The position numbers and the translations under genes are program-made. A stretch of DNA of 64,000 nucleotides from Callipepla californica brunnescens (lineage: Eukaryota; Chordata; Aves; Galliformes; Odontophoridae). This document shows, piece after piece, positions 12,939 through 29,464 of this stretch (its first letter is position 1; each line of letters begins with the position of its first letter). The stretch is taken from the NCBI GenBank assembly GCA_023055505.1, contig JALIRH010000004.1, positions 37,143,502-37,207,501 on the forward strand. The letters run 5' to 3'. The notes beneath the pieces are model-generated. The model was not told the origin of the DNA and did not search any database. It saw only the letters and a list, made by a program, of their open reading frames with translations.

Positions 12939-15900
12939 CCACAGTGCAGTACTTGAAGGCAGACAAAGGCAAGTGGTACTGTCTTAGTGGAGCTTTCAGG
13001 CCTGTGTTTACTTATACATAATATTTTTGACCATATTGAAGCAGATAAAATCACTTTTTGCCAAGCAACTAGGTAAAGAGGGAAGCTACTTCACAGATAG
13101 GAGTATGTTTGCTTTGGCTTCTGTTGAGGGCTGGCATGTGGGTACTGCAAAGTAGGGGTCCACAGCTGTTTCATCTGTTCAGCCCTAAAAGCACAGGCAC
13201 AGACTCTGCAGTGCCCAGTCTGAACACCGTGTGCTTAGTATCGCTGCTACCGCTGTCACGTCATGCCTTGGGGAATCTGTGCCTTTCTGTATGGCTTCAC
13301 TCCCCCCACAGCTGATGGCATAAAACCCATGGTGCTGCTGGCCATGGGATGAAATGCACTCAGTGCACCAAGTTTCTGCCCAAGGGAAAGAGGCACAGGA
13401 AGAAGGGAGAGAAAAGGTGCAGCACTGCAAGTCATGAGGCAGGTCTGCTCCTCCACAGCACCTTCTGGTGCATGGGCTGAACTTCACTGCTATACTGATG
13501 AGCTTCCAAAGGTTTATGACTGCATCTGAGTACCAAAACTACATCCAGGTATCTAGGCTGAACTGCTATAGTCTGATTTTCACAAATGGAGATTATTGGG
13601 GACTTTCATTGCATCCCAACGCATAGAAGTATTTTACATAAAAGGAGTGATTCTCTCTTCCTGTTCTTTGCAATATGCTCACTCATGCTTCACCTTTTGA
13701 TTTATGCTTGAGACATCATGTGGGTAATATGAGAGTATATCAGCTATTTCTCTATTCTTTAATGTGTTTTGAATTGTACTCTCTCCTGTTCTTGTAAAGC
13801 AATGCTGAAGGAACAAATCTGGCACACAACTGAGGTAAAAGATGTCTTACAGAATCACAAATCAACAGGCATGTTTTCAGAGGTTTCCTGTTTTAATTCT
13901 TTGCGCCGAAATGTGTTCAAATGCAAATAAGTATGTCCTGACAGTATTTTCTAACTAAACATTGAAATATTATTGTATGGAAATGTCTAAGCCTAAAAGG
14001 AGCAGTGACAGGAAACCAATAGAAACAAAAGAGCAGTGTTACTAAATGCCGATGTGTAAAAAGGGAACACTCTGGTGAAGTAAAAGGGGATCGTGATACC
14101 GTCTCAGTTTTCCAAACTGTGGTGTGATAAGAAACAGAGAATAAAAGCTGTTATGACATGTTAACCAATATGATTATACCCCATGGCATAAAAATACAGA
14201 GAAGCCTCTATATTAGAAAATCATTTGTTGAAATTCAGGATTCTGCTCCAGGGTGGCAACACATTTTTGTCTCCTTCTTAATATATACACTTCATTATGG
14301 TTTAGTACCATTATTTTTTCTTTTTAATGTTCACTGCATTCACTTTAAGGAATTGCTTCTTTTAATGTGTTTTTATGTCAAAGCATTGTTGGTTTTTTTT
14401 TTTTCAATTTAATACTACTAGCTCAGAAGGAAGCGGCACGCATGAGGAATGGTTGTGTGGCAGCAGTGTGCACAGGCGTTGGTCTGATGGGTGCTGTGGT
14501 CACAGAGCACTCAGATAAGTTCAGTGGTCACATTCAGTCTGTGCAACAGAATCACTGTTTCGGGCACTTCAGCCAAGAACCACAAAGGCCTACCCTGTCA
14601 GTGTCAGAAACATAACCAAAATAAACTATGCAGCAGATGTAAGTACTTTGCTACATCAAGTCAACATACATCCCTCTGCATGTTTGCAGGTGAGACTGTC
14701 CACATGGCTTTTCGGAAGGGCAGAGGAAATTCCATCTATTCTCTAGTTTGCAGTCACTTCAGAAATGAGAAGGATGCCTGCCAGGCTCTCCTAACGTACC
14801 ATAGCAGAAGTATAATAAAGCGTTTTGTGCAGCCATAGTTAGTGACTGACCTGGAGCACAAGCACTGTGAGTTCTAAGGGGAGCTGGGCCGGGATGGGCT
14901 GAGGAACTTTTGAAATTCCCACCTATATTTTCTCAGTGGTGCCTATATCTTGTAATTTGCCACTGGAACTGAATCAAACCATGGAAAGTAATATGGGCTC
15001 ATTGCGGTAATGGGCAAACTGACGTTGCCTGAGGACAGCACAAGCTCTGACTGCCCAGAAATTCAGGCATCATCTCGCACACGCTGCGAGCTGAAGTGTG
15101 GATTTGTAAGCTGTGGTGCTTGGCAAACTCTGAAGCAGCTGAAAATTAGATTGATTGAGCATCAGAGATGAGAGCATTATTCTTATAAAACTCCTTCACT
15201 GCTCCCAATACAAAAATTGTTGTAAGCGCAGAAATGTAAGTGCTTTGACAAGAAAAAGCAACAGCAAGGAGCAGACATTGGCTGACTTCTGTAAACCTGA
15301 AAAGAATTAATCTTTTGAAAATAGAAGTCAGGTTCTCAGCTGTGGAATAAAAAGGCTCAATTCCACTGTCTTCAACATAATTGTGCTGTCTGAGCTGTCT
15401 AGCACTGTGTCATATTCACAAGACACCCTTGTGCCATTGTCATGGATTCCTCCTCTTTCAAGCACGGGCAAGGGAGCTGTGGGGGGAAGAGAAGTGCAAA
15501 GCAGAGAGGGGGAAAAAAGGGCTATAAGGAAAGAAAGAAATGCAATGAAGTAGTCCAAGCAACCACAGTGTTAGCCGCAGTCTAGATGTGTGTGCTCAGG
15601 GCTGTCATGAATTTTACAGGAGCCATACTGTACTCCGCAGTGTCAGCCTGGGGCAGGCCCACCCTCAGAGCAGCTCTCTCCATGGGCAGTATGAAGACAG
15701 CTTGCCCAGAAACTCCTCTATTGCTCCAGTTTTGGCACAGTCACAGCAGGAGTCCCAGGCCATCAGGCTTTGTAGAGGGACAGCACCTGGAAGCGGGGAG
15801 CAGCCTCAAGGGGTGAGGCCTCTTCAGAGAGAAGGATGAGGAGAAAGCCATGATGGTGACCACAAGGCTGCAAGTCTGCAGCACGCAGCGGAGGGTTTGT

Positions 15901-17679
15901 TTGAGAGGGACTGCAGCATGCCTGTTGTCAGCCTGAGGAAAGCAGGGGAGCCAAGGTTTGGAGCAAACACGCGTTCTCGCTGGCTGCTGAGGACCTGTCA
16001 GAGGATCCGGTGCAGTCAAGCAGCCAAGGAGGACTGGGGCTGCAGCTTGCTGGCCATCTGTGCCCGCCAGCCTCACGCCAAAGATGCTCCCCGCAGGACC
16101 CTGCCCTGACACACACTCTCATTCTAGAAGGGAAGGGAGGGAGAAGGAGGAGAGGTACAGAATGCAATCTTAAGGGGGATTTTTAGTGTTAACGAATTTC
16201 TGTGTTTCCGTAAGAGCTGTGACTGATTGCACCAAACTCCTCTCGCAGACAAAATCTGAAGAGCTGTAGAGTATAATATAAAAAATGCATGTGTTATGCA
16301 GAGCCACACTCGCGTTATCGCTCTCCTACCTGCAGCACATCCTGTGTGCCACTGACTTCATTTAAGCTATATTAGACTGGGGACATATTTTAAAGAAACA
16401 TCCACTCTCTAACTGAGAAGCACCAATTCATACGGTTACATACACTCTGCATTAAATATTGAACTCCTCGTCCACAGAATTCGATGCCTGAGTAAAGGCA
16501 AATTCGTATCTGAACAAAAACCTCTTGCATATTTACCTAACAATTCTCCATGAAATATTCATGTGCTTAACTACTGACACAGTAAAACTTCACACCAGCT
16601 TTCCTAATGCGTATGCCTGCATGCAGTGCAGCAAGGCAGCCGGTGACTGTGAGCATTTTTACTCCTTGAATGTAATGTCCTATACACATTCCTTGCGGGA
16701 TGTGATTATTTACACGCACCCTTGTCTCTCCCATAAACATCAGAGAGAAAGAGAAGGTGGAGAAAGAGGACTGGCTGAAGTGAGTCCAGCATCCCCTGGC
16801 TCCCAGTTGCGACACACAGGGTGTGCTGCTGGCTGTAATTCTGACAGGCCTTCAGATGCAGGGAATCTCTCCCAGAACACCCCCATGCTGTCAGGAGCAC
16901 AGTTTGATCACAGACACCGTGCTTCCCTCGTTCGGAGAGGCCTCTTGGCCACTTGAGTGGGAATCTGAGGAAATGCCTCAGGCGTCCCCACCTGCAGGCA
17001 GCAATGCTGTGCCCACGTGGAGTTGCTTGTAGCCACATTTGCCGTGCCAGAGGCAGGCCAGGGGACACAGCCAGATCATTCCGAATTTGTAGACATTTTA
17101 AATGAAATTGCATTGAATGAAGCAGGAGCTTCATCAAAAAGCCAAATTCCATTAGAGTTATCAGACATCACTCAGTTGCGAACAAAGTTCTGTTCTTTTT
17201 CTGTGCTTATTTGCTCTTTTCATGTCCTTGTCATAAATTTCCCATGGGTTTTCTACCCCTACGCTCAGTCTGATGAGGAGATTCTTTCATTGGGCCCCTG
17301 TTACATAGTCCTCCAACTGCACAGTGACAACAGACACAATTAGCCTGAAGGGGGGGAACAGCCAAAGATAATCCAGTGAAATGACAGCTGCAAACATCCC
17401 GTTTGATACCCTTCAGTGTGTGCTAATGACTCTTTTCAGCACATGCCAGTGAGACACATTGCAAACATGACTGAGGAGTGGGAAAGAATGAGAGCTGAAG
17501 ACAGTAACACAACATTTTTTTATCAAAAGATAAATGCAGAAAGAATCATTATAGATAATCCCTTGCATATACACAAGTTCATGCATGACATAGATAAGCA
17601 GAGGAAGAACGTGGTCCATTTCTGCCCTCAATTATGTGATGCAATGGCCAGGCAATTTAAGGGGAGTGGCGTTTCCTGG
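12939..17679. other. Non-coding DNA, no gene recognised
   Basis: Between two CR1 copies, of moderate GC content around 15.6-17.0 kb, with several overlapping frames of 60-150 codons on both strands, none showing a known motif or consistent splice borders. A T run lies at 14391-14405. Confidence 0.6.
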
Positions 17680-18030
17680 AGGAGAGAAGGCTGAGAAGGA
17701 ATCTTACAAGGCTTATGAATACTTAAAAGTGTGGGAGCCAAATGGATGATGCTCTTTATGGTGGTGTCCAGCAACAGGACAAGGGGCAATGGGCACCAAC
17801 TGGAACACCAACTGGAAGAGTTCTATCTGAACACGAGGAAAATCTTCACCTTGAGGGTGATAGAGCACTGGAACAGGCTCCTCAGAGAAGTGGTGGAGCC
17901 TCTTTCTCTGGAGATATTCAAAGCCTATCTGGAGACTTTCCTATGTAACCTACCCTAGGGAACCTGCTTTAGCAGGAGGTTGGACTAGGTGATCTCCTGA
18001 GGTCCCTTCCGACTGCTGTGATTCTGTGAG
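17680..18030 (+). mobile_element. CR1 LINE, 3' part with end of ORF2
   Basis: Plus-strand frame at about 17767-17958 reads SNRTRGNGHQLEHQLEEFYL, NTRKIFTLRVIEHWNRLLRE and VVEPLSLEIFKAYLETFLCN, the C-terminus of CR1 ORF2. It is followed by the 3' UTR with TTGGACTAGGTGATCTCCTG, AGGTCCCTTCC and GTGATTCTGTGAG. The element is 5'-truncated, so no reverse transcriptase remains; the frame before the SNRTRGN motif is not element-like. Confidence 0.92.
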
Positions 18031-21000
18031 CTGTGTTAGTGACAGCACCTCCAACCCTCCATACATTGTAATTACAGGAGTCGGGGAAAGTTATCAAAAA
18101 TGTATGAGCACAGCTTCTGCCAAGTTCTGTGAATGAAGCCATTACATATGTTGATATTTCTTCCTTGTTCTAGCTTTACTCCTAATAACTATGCCTAATA
18201 AAATCCATCCATCCACCAACAAAACCAATACAAAGTATTTAGCATTTTGCCACAGAAACATATTTTTTAAGGTTTGCATTTCTTGGTGCTTTTACCTTAG
18301 TCTAGTGAATCATGTCTTTCATCTCAGCCTTCAGAGGATGCAGCAGAGTAGAAGAAACTGAGAGTGACTTATCTTTACTAAAAAAACCATGGAAGTGACT
18401 CAGGCTTAATTGAAGATCCACCTGTTCAGCTGCTCGTAGTAGCCTTAAGAGAGGGAACAGATTTCTGGTCCAAATACATTCTGCATCTTGGAATGCACTT
18501 ACAAGTGTTCATTGTCAGGTAGGACATTTTCTATTGACTTAAAATTAATTGATGATGTTTCAACTTACTATCACTAGTAACAGTGAAATGTAAAACTGTA
18601 ATTCTAAAAGTCAAAGCCATGCTGAGGGAGGAAAAGATGCAGGATTAAACATGGGCAGCAAGCAAAGAACAAGGAAGACCATTGAGGGGCAGCTCCAAAT
18701 CTGAAATCTTTTTATGTGCTTGAAAAAAAAGGAAGTTGTTAGTGACCCGACAGTGGTTTCTGTTTGATGTATATATTCTTTTCTGTATATATATATCAGC
18801 CTACAGATTTACTCTGAAGCTTGCACAGTCTTTAATTTCCTTGCTTTTAAGTCTTTGTCTTGTAAGCGCTGTGATGGATAGTTACGTGTAGTCACTTTAC
18901 AAATTTGGATTTGGTAAAGATGTCTCTTTTCTCCACCTCCTGGCACTTGAGATGTATTTTTCAGATTTCACTATTCTGATAGGTAGATAAAATAAAATAA
19001 ATAAATGGACTCACCAAGGTCACAAGATAATTAAAAAGTAGAGGTGGCAGTGGCTGGAACTAGCTATTGACACCCCATCGTAACTGCACCTGGCAGCAGT
19101 ACACTGAAGGCAGCAAAAATGCACTGTCTGCACTGAGTTTGTGTTGTCAACACAGTCACAGAGGCAGGGGCACCGCAGTGCTGGCACTGGCACCACAGCA
19201 GCACCCCAGCCAGCTTGCTGCTCTGCTCACAGATATCACGGAGCAGGGACAGGCAGTGCTGTGCAAAGCACGTTCTGCTTCCCCTCTGCTCTGCCCCAGA
19301 CGTGTGAGTCCAGGTCTCAGTCAAGCACAATGCTCTCTGTGCTGTTTCTCACCTTGAGTACTACACAATTTATTATCAAAAGCTTCTCTGTCTATTGGCA
19401 TCTCTAAAACACCTACCACCTTGTATGATACCTCAGCAGTGTAAATAGAGGTAAGACTGCTTATTGGTAGCTTGTCATGATGGCAAATACTGTCATTTAT
19501 GTTACTATTTCTATAAGCAGCTTCAAATAAACAACATGTACTTGCTCTGCTTCTTCTGAAGAGCCTTGTTAGATTTTCGTTTCCGTTTCCTGTTTATTTG
19601 TTTCTCCTGAGCTTCCTCCTTTTTTTTTTTTTCCTTGTGCCTGAATCTCCCTCATGTGTCCCTAAAAGAGATGAGGATAAAACAGTCTGAACCTTTTATA
19701 AGAACAATTTTTAAAAGTTTTCTGAAGAAAATGATTATTCTGGCTAAAAGAATGTGAACTGCACCTGCTGCTTAACTCACAAAGGAAGCCTATCTATTTT
19801 AATTTGTAGTAAAGCACAGGATTGGATGAGGCTAAATAGGTATGTGAACTCCTTTGTTGTTTGAGCTCATACTGCCTAGGGCTTGGTTCCATCAGCTAAT
19901 AAACAGAGCCAGTGACAAGATCAAACAAATACCCAAATACAGTTGAGTCTATTTAAAATAATGATTAGAAGACAGAAACTGAGAAAACCATGAGTTTTCA
20001 TGCCATGACAAGGGAGACAGAAGAGCCACTGTTGGAGGGACAGCACTCAGATCAGGGAAGAGATTCAGGCACAGTTGAGCAGAAGGATCAATTCACTGAA
20101 ATAAAATACATATTATTATAAATAAAAGATTTAAATCTCAATTTATGTACATTCCTTACATTGAGTTCCTGCTGTAATACAGCTCATTTCTAATAAATAT
20201 GAAATACCTTCTATTTGTATACCTGTACAACCCTTAATACAGTCAGCTTGCTCCTTAGAACAAAGAATTTGGCCATATGACATAATAATCCTCCAAAACT
20301 TGGTAGGGCTCTTAACATCTCTTACAGCTTCACCAGGTGCATGTTGTTACTGACAACTGAGTAACAACCAAAACTGCCAGCTGTCATGGGAAAGCACTCA
20401 CTCCTCTTGCAAGGAGAGGAAAGACTTGGGCCACAAAAGCAGAAATGCAAAGCAGAGATAACTGTATAAATGCACTTCTCTTATTTTTTCCTTCTTCACT
20501 TTGTTACATTCTTATTGCATGTGGCATTCAGGAACAATTCCATTTTTAACAAAGGGGAATATCAGGTTTCTATCCATTGGTATAAAACCAGGACATGTAT
20601 CTCCATCTTTGATGTCATGTACAGCAAGCACTATTCTCTTTGTAATTGTGACAGATGGAGAAGGATTTCAGGGATTCAGAATCAGCTCAGTTTGATAGAA
20701 TTCTGCCCCACAAATGAGGCAAGGCACCACGTGCCATGCTGCCCAGAGGCCAGCAGCTTGCATACGCTCGTAGCTGACAGCACATTGGCAATTGCTGCTT
20801 GGTGTTTTTAGGTAAAAAGGGCGTAGAAGAAATTTTCTGAAGAGCAGGTGCCAAACTAATCTCAGAAAGCCAGCAACAGGCAGGAGGAGCAGTACATGGG
20901 TTTCCATCAGCTCAGCAGCACTGCAAACAAGAGCAGCACCGCAGCCTCTCACCTCCACACATTTCCAGGGTGCGCTGGAGCGTTATCAAGGCAGTCCAAC

Positions 21001-21999
21001 ATCCATCTCCTCCCCTAAGCACCTCACTTCTCACAGCATGACATCCAAAGTGCTGAGCAGCCACAGCTCCCACTGAGATCACTGAGAGCTGCAGCAGCTC
21101 AGCATGCGTGAAAGAGAGGAGATTTTCATTTCCACGTTTAAATACCGTCACTGGTGTCTGATTTCAGGTATCCAGCACCTACAATGGAGCCAGAGCAAAT
21201 GAGTATCTCCACTCTGACTAATGCTTCCTGGGAAGCCAAGCATATCAAAAAATAGTCATGGGCCTGAAGGCTTCTTTCAGTAAAACTCTTTTCACATTAA
21301 GAAAATTGCAAGAAAGTGACATATATTTTAATTTAAATATCTCCTAATGTATTTACTCAAACAAAATACCAGTCATTTCTAATATAGGACCGTGTGTGCA
21401 GAATGCATAATGGAGTGCACTGGAGCTTTCTCTAGCACGTCTTTTCATATCCTCACTTCTGCTTCTGATTAGGTTGGAAGCACAGTGCTGGGACGGAGTA
21501 ATGAACATCTACCCAGTAATTTCTGTGAGAGGAAATTGACCAGCTCCTTGGCCATTATTTCTGTGAATTTCCCAAGCTATAAATGCATCAAATAGTAACA
21601 GAAGAACATGAGTTCTGCTAAGCCAAAGGCCCTATTTTTCAGGTGTATCTACAGGCTTTATGGGGGAAAAAATAAAAGCAAATAAACAACAACAACAAAA
21701 AATCATATTTAACCTGTTTCTGGAAGGCCTGTAAAAACAAATTTTGACTCATTTGTCAGTGAGATACAAGGTGCTTGGTAATATGAGACTACAAGACCTC
21801 AAAAAGACAATGGCTTCAGAAAAAAATCACACATTTGCCACTCAGCTTCAGAGATTTTCAGTAGTGTTTGACGCCCAAAACAACTCAGTATTTTTGCCAA
21901 ATGCTACCTTGTAGATTTGGAAACTGAGAAAAAATGATGTTCCTGGTGAGGATCGTTACTCTGACAAATCCACAGCTGAAGTACCACATTCCTAGCATG

Positions 22000-22042
22000 C
22001 AACAAATATAGGACTTTGTTGCAACAACAAATATAGGACTTC
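22000..22042 (+). repeat. Short imperfect tandem duplication
   Basis: ACAAATATAGGACTT occurs at about 22001 and again at about 22026, with GCAACA-type flanks; the unit is about 24 bases. Confidence 0.85.
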
Positions 22043-23394
22043 TCCAAAATTAGCATTAATAACATTAAGAGTTTATAGAATTCATTATGAAAAAGTGGAA
22101 ACAGTGAATAGCTAACTCTGTGATCTTGCCAGCCAAAAGTTTATAACCTGGTGTAAGATATACAGATGAAGAAAACGGTGTGAACTTTAATTCTTATGGG
22201 TTTATAAACTGTCTGAAGTGCACGACATCAAAACCCTCAGAGCAGCAAAAAGCAAGGTGCCTGTGTCCGTTGAGTAATACAAGTATAACATTCAATTCTA
22301 TTTTTTCACTTTGACTGCCAATTTTATGGCACTTCATTTAAACCCGAATCTCCAAAGAATCAATTCAAATTAGCTTTATAATTTTCCCCAAAGAACCTGC
22401 TTTAAAATAAATTGAATTGGAACATAAGACTTAGTAAATGAGTATAAAATTCAAGTGAACTTCTCTGAAGGAAAACCTCTTTTAATCAGAAGACAAATAA
22501 AGCTCAGGTGCAATAAACGACAGCTCTAAAAATAGTTTGTCCTTGCTGATGGTTTAACATTGGACAAACCATGCTTTGGATAGCTGTGATGTCTGAGGAT
22601 TTCCTGCCATGTTTCTGGGAATATGAGTTGATCTATAAGACGATGTTCTATGACAGACATCAGAATCCCCCCTTTTTTAAAATAAAGAACTGTCATTGCA
22701 TCAAATCTTAGAGCTCCTGCAGAGGACTAGCCTGGAAGGAACGGCACAAGAACACAGCTACCTGCTGGGGGGGTTGTCAGAAGAAAGCCAAGGTAGCTCA
22801 CCAAAGGTTTTAGCCTTTCAACCAATGACTACATGATCTGCAGAACATTGAGCCCAGATGTCAAAAGCCCTTCTGAGTCCTATCCCCATCATTAATTTTC
22901 ACTACACCTCCTTGGCAATTCATTTAGCTTCCTTTTACAGTATTGAATAGCAAATGCAGAGAAAGTGCTAAGTTTGATTTTTATGTGTATGTGATATGAT
23001 AATTACTTTGCCTTCTACTTATGTGCAGCTGTGCTCAAGGTGGAAATTTGGCATCGAGATAATATTAATTCCAGACACAGTTTCAAGTGGCCTCAGTGTC
23101 AGGTGACCCCACTGCTGTTCACACAGAAGGACAATCAGGGGATGGGACGTGTTCCTGCAGCACCTTTTCCACTGCAGTCTGCATGAAGCCAACTCAACAG
23201 CCGTCCACAGGAGGGGGCTCCTCCTGCCCCATCACTCCGGCTTCTGAGAGAGTGTTGGCCTTCTTGTTAAGTATGGAAGGTGGCACCTACATCCGAAATG
23301 TCTGTGTATCTCATCTACAGTTCTTCTAAACTTAAATAAATAAATAAAACGAAACAAAAAAGCATAACCACCCAACCCATCAAGGCAGCAGGGG

Positions 23395-23625
23395 TCAGCG
23401 TGGAGGCTCTCTGCAGGGAGATAGCAGCCAAGACATGGATGCTGTTAGGCTTGCCTCTGCAGGGCCTGCGGCTGACAGGGCTGGGCTGTGGGGAGCTGGA
23501 GCCTGGCCCTGCTGTGGCCTTGCTGGGGAGGTGGCCAATGGCCCAGGGCTAATGAGGGGTCCTGGGCTGTGAGCAGGTCAGGAGAGGATGGGCAGGAGCA
23601 GTAAGGCTCTCAGGGCTATGACAGC
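23395..23625. other. GC-rich patch
   Basis: A 230-base patch rich in GGGCTG, GGCCTG and GGAGGTGG words, clearly richer in G+C than its flanks and preceded by an A-rich AAATAAATAAATAAAAC run. CpG is scarce, so it is not a CpG island. There is no open frame of note. Identity unknown. Confidence 0.5.
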
Positions 23626-24339
23626 ACTTTTAATATTCTTCTGTTTCACAGTTTATAACAAAGACAGATGTTACACTGAAGAGCAAAAATTCCTCCACTT
23701 TACCAAGCAGCCTTCACCAATATTATTCCAGGCTTCTGCTTGAAAGGCTATATTGCTAGTAACCGTATGGGCAATGACAAGCCCAAGATGCCCACCAAAG
23801 CACAAACTGCAGGAGTACAAACATACTTTTGATTTTCCATAGATGCAGACAGAGAAGTCATCATTCAGGACACCTCGTTATTCACTTAATTATTCATTTT
23901 GTTTATTTACAGTAGAGATATTACACATAGTATGGTGTAACTCCCCAGCATCCTCAAACACCAGATGCTGTTTTTTCTCTGCAGTCCCAAAAGGAAAAAC
24001 CGAAGCATCACTGTGAGAATTAACAAAAAAGCCCAATTAAATTCTTTGCCAGAATGTTAATTTCACAAAGATAAAAGCTGAAAATTAATAATAAGCTTCT
24101 GGTCACCTCCCTTATCAAATTTGTTCATGCTAGGAATTATAATAATACATGTTTAAAGTGGAAGTTATCAGGTATCAATTCATTTGAAAACTGCAAATAT
24201 ATAATGCCTTACATTTTCTCATCTCCAAGTCATCAGGAAGAACTGCTAAGAGCATGGCTCGGACAAATGAGAAGATATGCACAAATGGTGGTATAGATAC
24301 ATAGGAGACTAAAAGCCTTCACCTAGGATATAGAGAACC

Positions 24340-24790
24340 ACACAGGGGCCGGACAGGTCTCAGAGGTCACTCTGCTGCCTCCCAGTACCCTGGCTGGACA
24401 TATCTAAGCTCTTCCTTGCAGGCATACATTCAGCCTGCCCTTAGACACCCCATCTTTATGGACACTTGACCACAGCTGCAGACAATGCCAGGCACTCTCT
24501 GATAACTGAACAGTTTTTCCTGTTTTAAAGTAAACCTCAGTCACTATAGTCGTATCAATTTAGTTTTTGTACTTCCAGTGGATGGAAAGAGAAGTGCTAA
24601 TATCTGCAACTCCTCTGTGCATTTGAATAATGTTACCACATCCTTTCTCAGTTTTCACTCCTTCTCACTGAACAATCCCAGCATATTATTCAATTGTTCT
24701 GCAAAGGTCAAGTTGTCCACAGCACTCACAGTTCTTGAGACGCTTGGTGAAGGACCTCCCTCCTCAGGCAGCGGTTGCAATCAAATGTAT
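24340..24790 (-). mobile_element. Ancient CR1-like LINE 3' part
   Basis: Plus-strand text resembles the reverse complement of an old CR1 end: a GGACACTTGACCACAGCTG-like run, a CACTCTCTGATAACTGAACA-like run, TTCCTGTTTTAAAGTAAACC, then CTTTCTCAG...CACTGAACAATCCCAGC and AAGGTCAAGTTGTCCAC. The order of these landmarks is right but divergence is high, so borders are approximate. Confidence 0.5.
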
Positions 24791-26559
24791 TGACAAATGC
24801 CCATTTACCACTTCCTAGAGTACGTATATTCACACTTGTGAAGGAACACACAAGAAAAAAGCAACATAAGTTTGCCTAGAAGAGCTTCCTTGATAGAAGA
24901 TCTCATTCCACTGTATTGCTCAGCATTGCTGGAGGCCAGAAAGCTCAACGGTCATTTTCTGCCTGCCCTGACTTTTGAAGCAAACTAAAGATGTCTCAGA
25001 CAGCACTCACTGTTGCGAGGGGACGAGGGTGACAGCATCCACATGAATACTAAAGGGTGTTTTCCCACGTAGGGACACAGAAATTGTCTGGAGCTGCAGC
25101 CACCTCTGGACCAGCTGCTCCTTGATTTTTCCCCAGTGCCAGGAAAGCCCTAGCAGTATACGTAGAATGGGAAGAAGGCTTTATGCTGCCACTCCATGCT
25201 CACAGCAAACATTACATTTTTCAGGCCCCCAAAAATCAGGCACCTTCCAGTTATGTTTTCATTCAATTTGGAGAGATTATCATTACAAGCACATTTCTTA
25301 AAAGGTTTTGACAGGACACTGCTCTTTTTTTTTTTTCTATCAGCATCCCACAGGCAGATTCACATTAAACATTTCTAGTTCACACATGGGGCCAAATCAG
25401 CCTTTCATTATCAAGGAACAACACATCTTAGGTTGCAACCAGCCAGCTCTTGAGCAATTATGCACATACATTAACTGGTGCAAGGAGGTGAAACATCAAA
25501 CATAGCTTGCCAACCCGCTGTTACCCGTGTGATTTCCTTGGTAATACCACAGACCACTTTGCAGAGTTGAAACGTTTAGGTTTTCTGTTGATTAATTCAG
25601 GAAGGGGCATTAGTGGGTTTTGCAAAACATGCAAAAAGTGCAGGGTACGAGTAGCTGGAGATAAGTAAAATTGGTCAGAAAACAGTGGAGGAGGAGGTTA
25701 TCTCAGTAGGAAGAGGGATGGATCGAATACATGAATGTTTCTTAGAGACAGAGCCCTTCCAGACGTGTTTGTGGAGTACTTTGATAATGGAATCCTGTGC
25801 AAGGATAAACACTGCTGCAGTAACTATTCCTGAAGTAGTGACCATGAGAATTGAAAAGGAAATAAAACTTTTATAGTGAATTGCATGCAGTTTACAGCAC
25901 GGATGCTTTAAAAGTCATAAAAATACTAAGTTGAAGATAACCCTACCCCTATCTTGCTAGAAAGTGAATATAACAAGTTTTATATTATACAGCACCAGTA
26001 TAACTACAGAGTTAGATTAACTGTTATGCACTGAAAAGTGACTATAAAATGATACTGCAGTTTCTTGTTTATTGGGCACCAATGATTTTTTGATCAAATA
26101 CATTCTGTAAGTAAAAAAAAAATGTTTTGTGTAGCTGCAAAACTTTCAAAAAAATGTAATTACATTACTGTTTTCATGCTCTATCATCAGAATTCAAGAT
26201 TACGCAGACAAAATAAAAGCTTGGCTGACACCTCTGATTCCACCAGCTAGGGGTGAGATATTGAAAACGTGCAGGGTATTTCTCTGCAGTGGAGCACAAC
26301 ACAGAGACCTCCGCAGTCAGAAATAGATGAACTAGCTCAGATATCGGAAGCAGCTTAGCTTCAGCTACTTTTCAATGACATAAATTATCTCGTGCAACGC
26401 TGTATGTGCTGTGTCAAGCCCCAAGGTATTCAGCAACACGTGGAATGTATCTTCACTGAGGCACGCTGCCTATTTTCAGAGACACTTTTAAAAATCCCTT
26501 CACTGATCCCCTCACGCTCATATTGTCTTTGAAACATGTGAAACGGGTTACAAAAATAC
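24791..26559. other. Non-coding DNA, nothing recognised
   Basis: No motif, repeat family or splice-bounded exon was recognised. A T run lies at 25326-25337. Confidence 0.6.
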
Positions 26560-26880
26560 ATACACAATGTAGCCTACCTGGCCTTCAGCAAGGCCTTAAG
26601 CAGTGTGACAGAACAAGGAGAAATGGTTTCAAATTAAAACAGGGGAGATTAAGTCTGGATATATGGAAGAAGTTTTGTTGTTGTTTTGTTTTTATAATGA
26701 GGGTAGTAAAGCTTTGGAAGGGGCTGCCCAGAGAAGTGGTGGTGCTGACTTTCAAGGTCAACCTGGACAGGGCTCAGAGCAACCCGATGAAGCTGTAGGT
26801 GTCCCTGTACATTGCAGGGGAGCTGCACATCTACAGATGGCCTTTAGGGTCCCTCCCAACTCAAATGCTTCTATTACAAC
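26560..26880 (+). mobile_element. CR1 LINE with internal deletion (reverse-transcriptase motif joined to 3' end)
   Basis: At 26571-26596 the plus strand reads AYLAFSKAL, a degraded YLDFSKAFD motif from early in the CR1 reverse transcriptase. Within a few bases the text becomes TGTGACAGAACAAGGAGAAA, which belongs near the end of ORF2. The rest is a normal 3' end: GAAGGGGCTGCCCAGAGAAG, CAACCTGGACAGGGCTCAGA, AGCTGTAGGTGTCCCTGTAC, ATTGCAGGGGAGCTG and CCTCCCAACTCAAATGCTTC. A T-rich run, TTGTTGTTGTTTTG, has expanded at about 26676. Confidence 0.85.

Positions 26881-29464
<2,584 letters not shown>

Larger units (their letters stand above)
18031..24339. other. Non-coding DNA, no gene recognised
   Basis: Contains a small tandem duplication at 22.0 kb and the GC-rich patch at 23.4 kb. 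Frames near 19.1-19.4 and 20.5-21.1 kb are short and uncharacteristic. No confident repeat family was seen otherwise. Confidence 0.6.

Noticed and set aside
16525..17152. Overlapping frames of 143 and 148 codons on both strands
   Set aside because: Mutually overlapping, no recognisable domain or splice borders; locally higher GC lowers stop frequency.
17731..17958. Plus-strand frame that looks conserved
   Set aside because: It is the C-terminus of CR1 ORF2, already described as part of the element.
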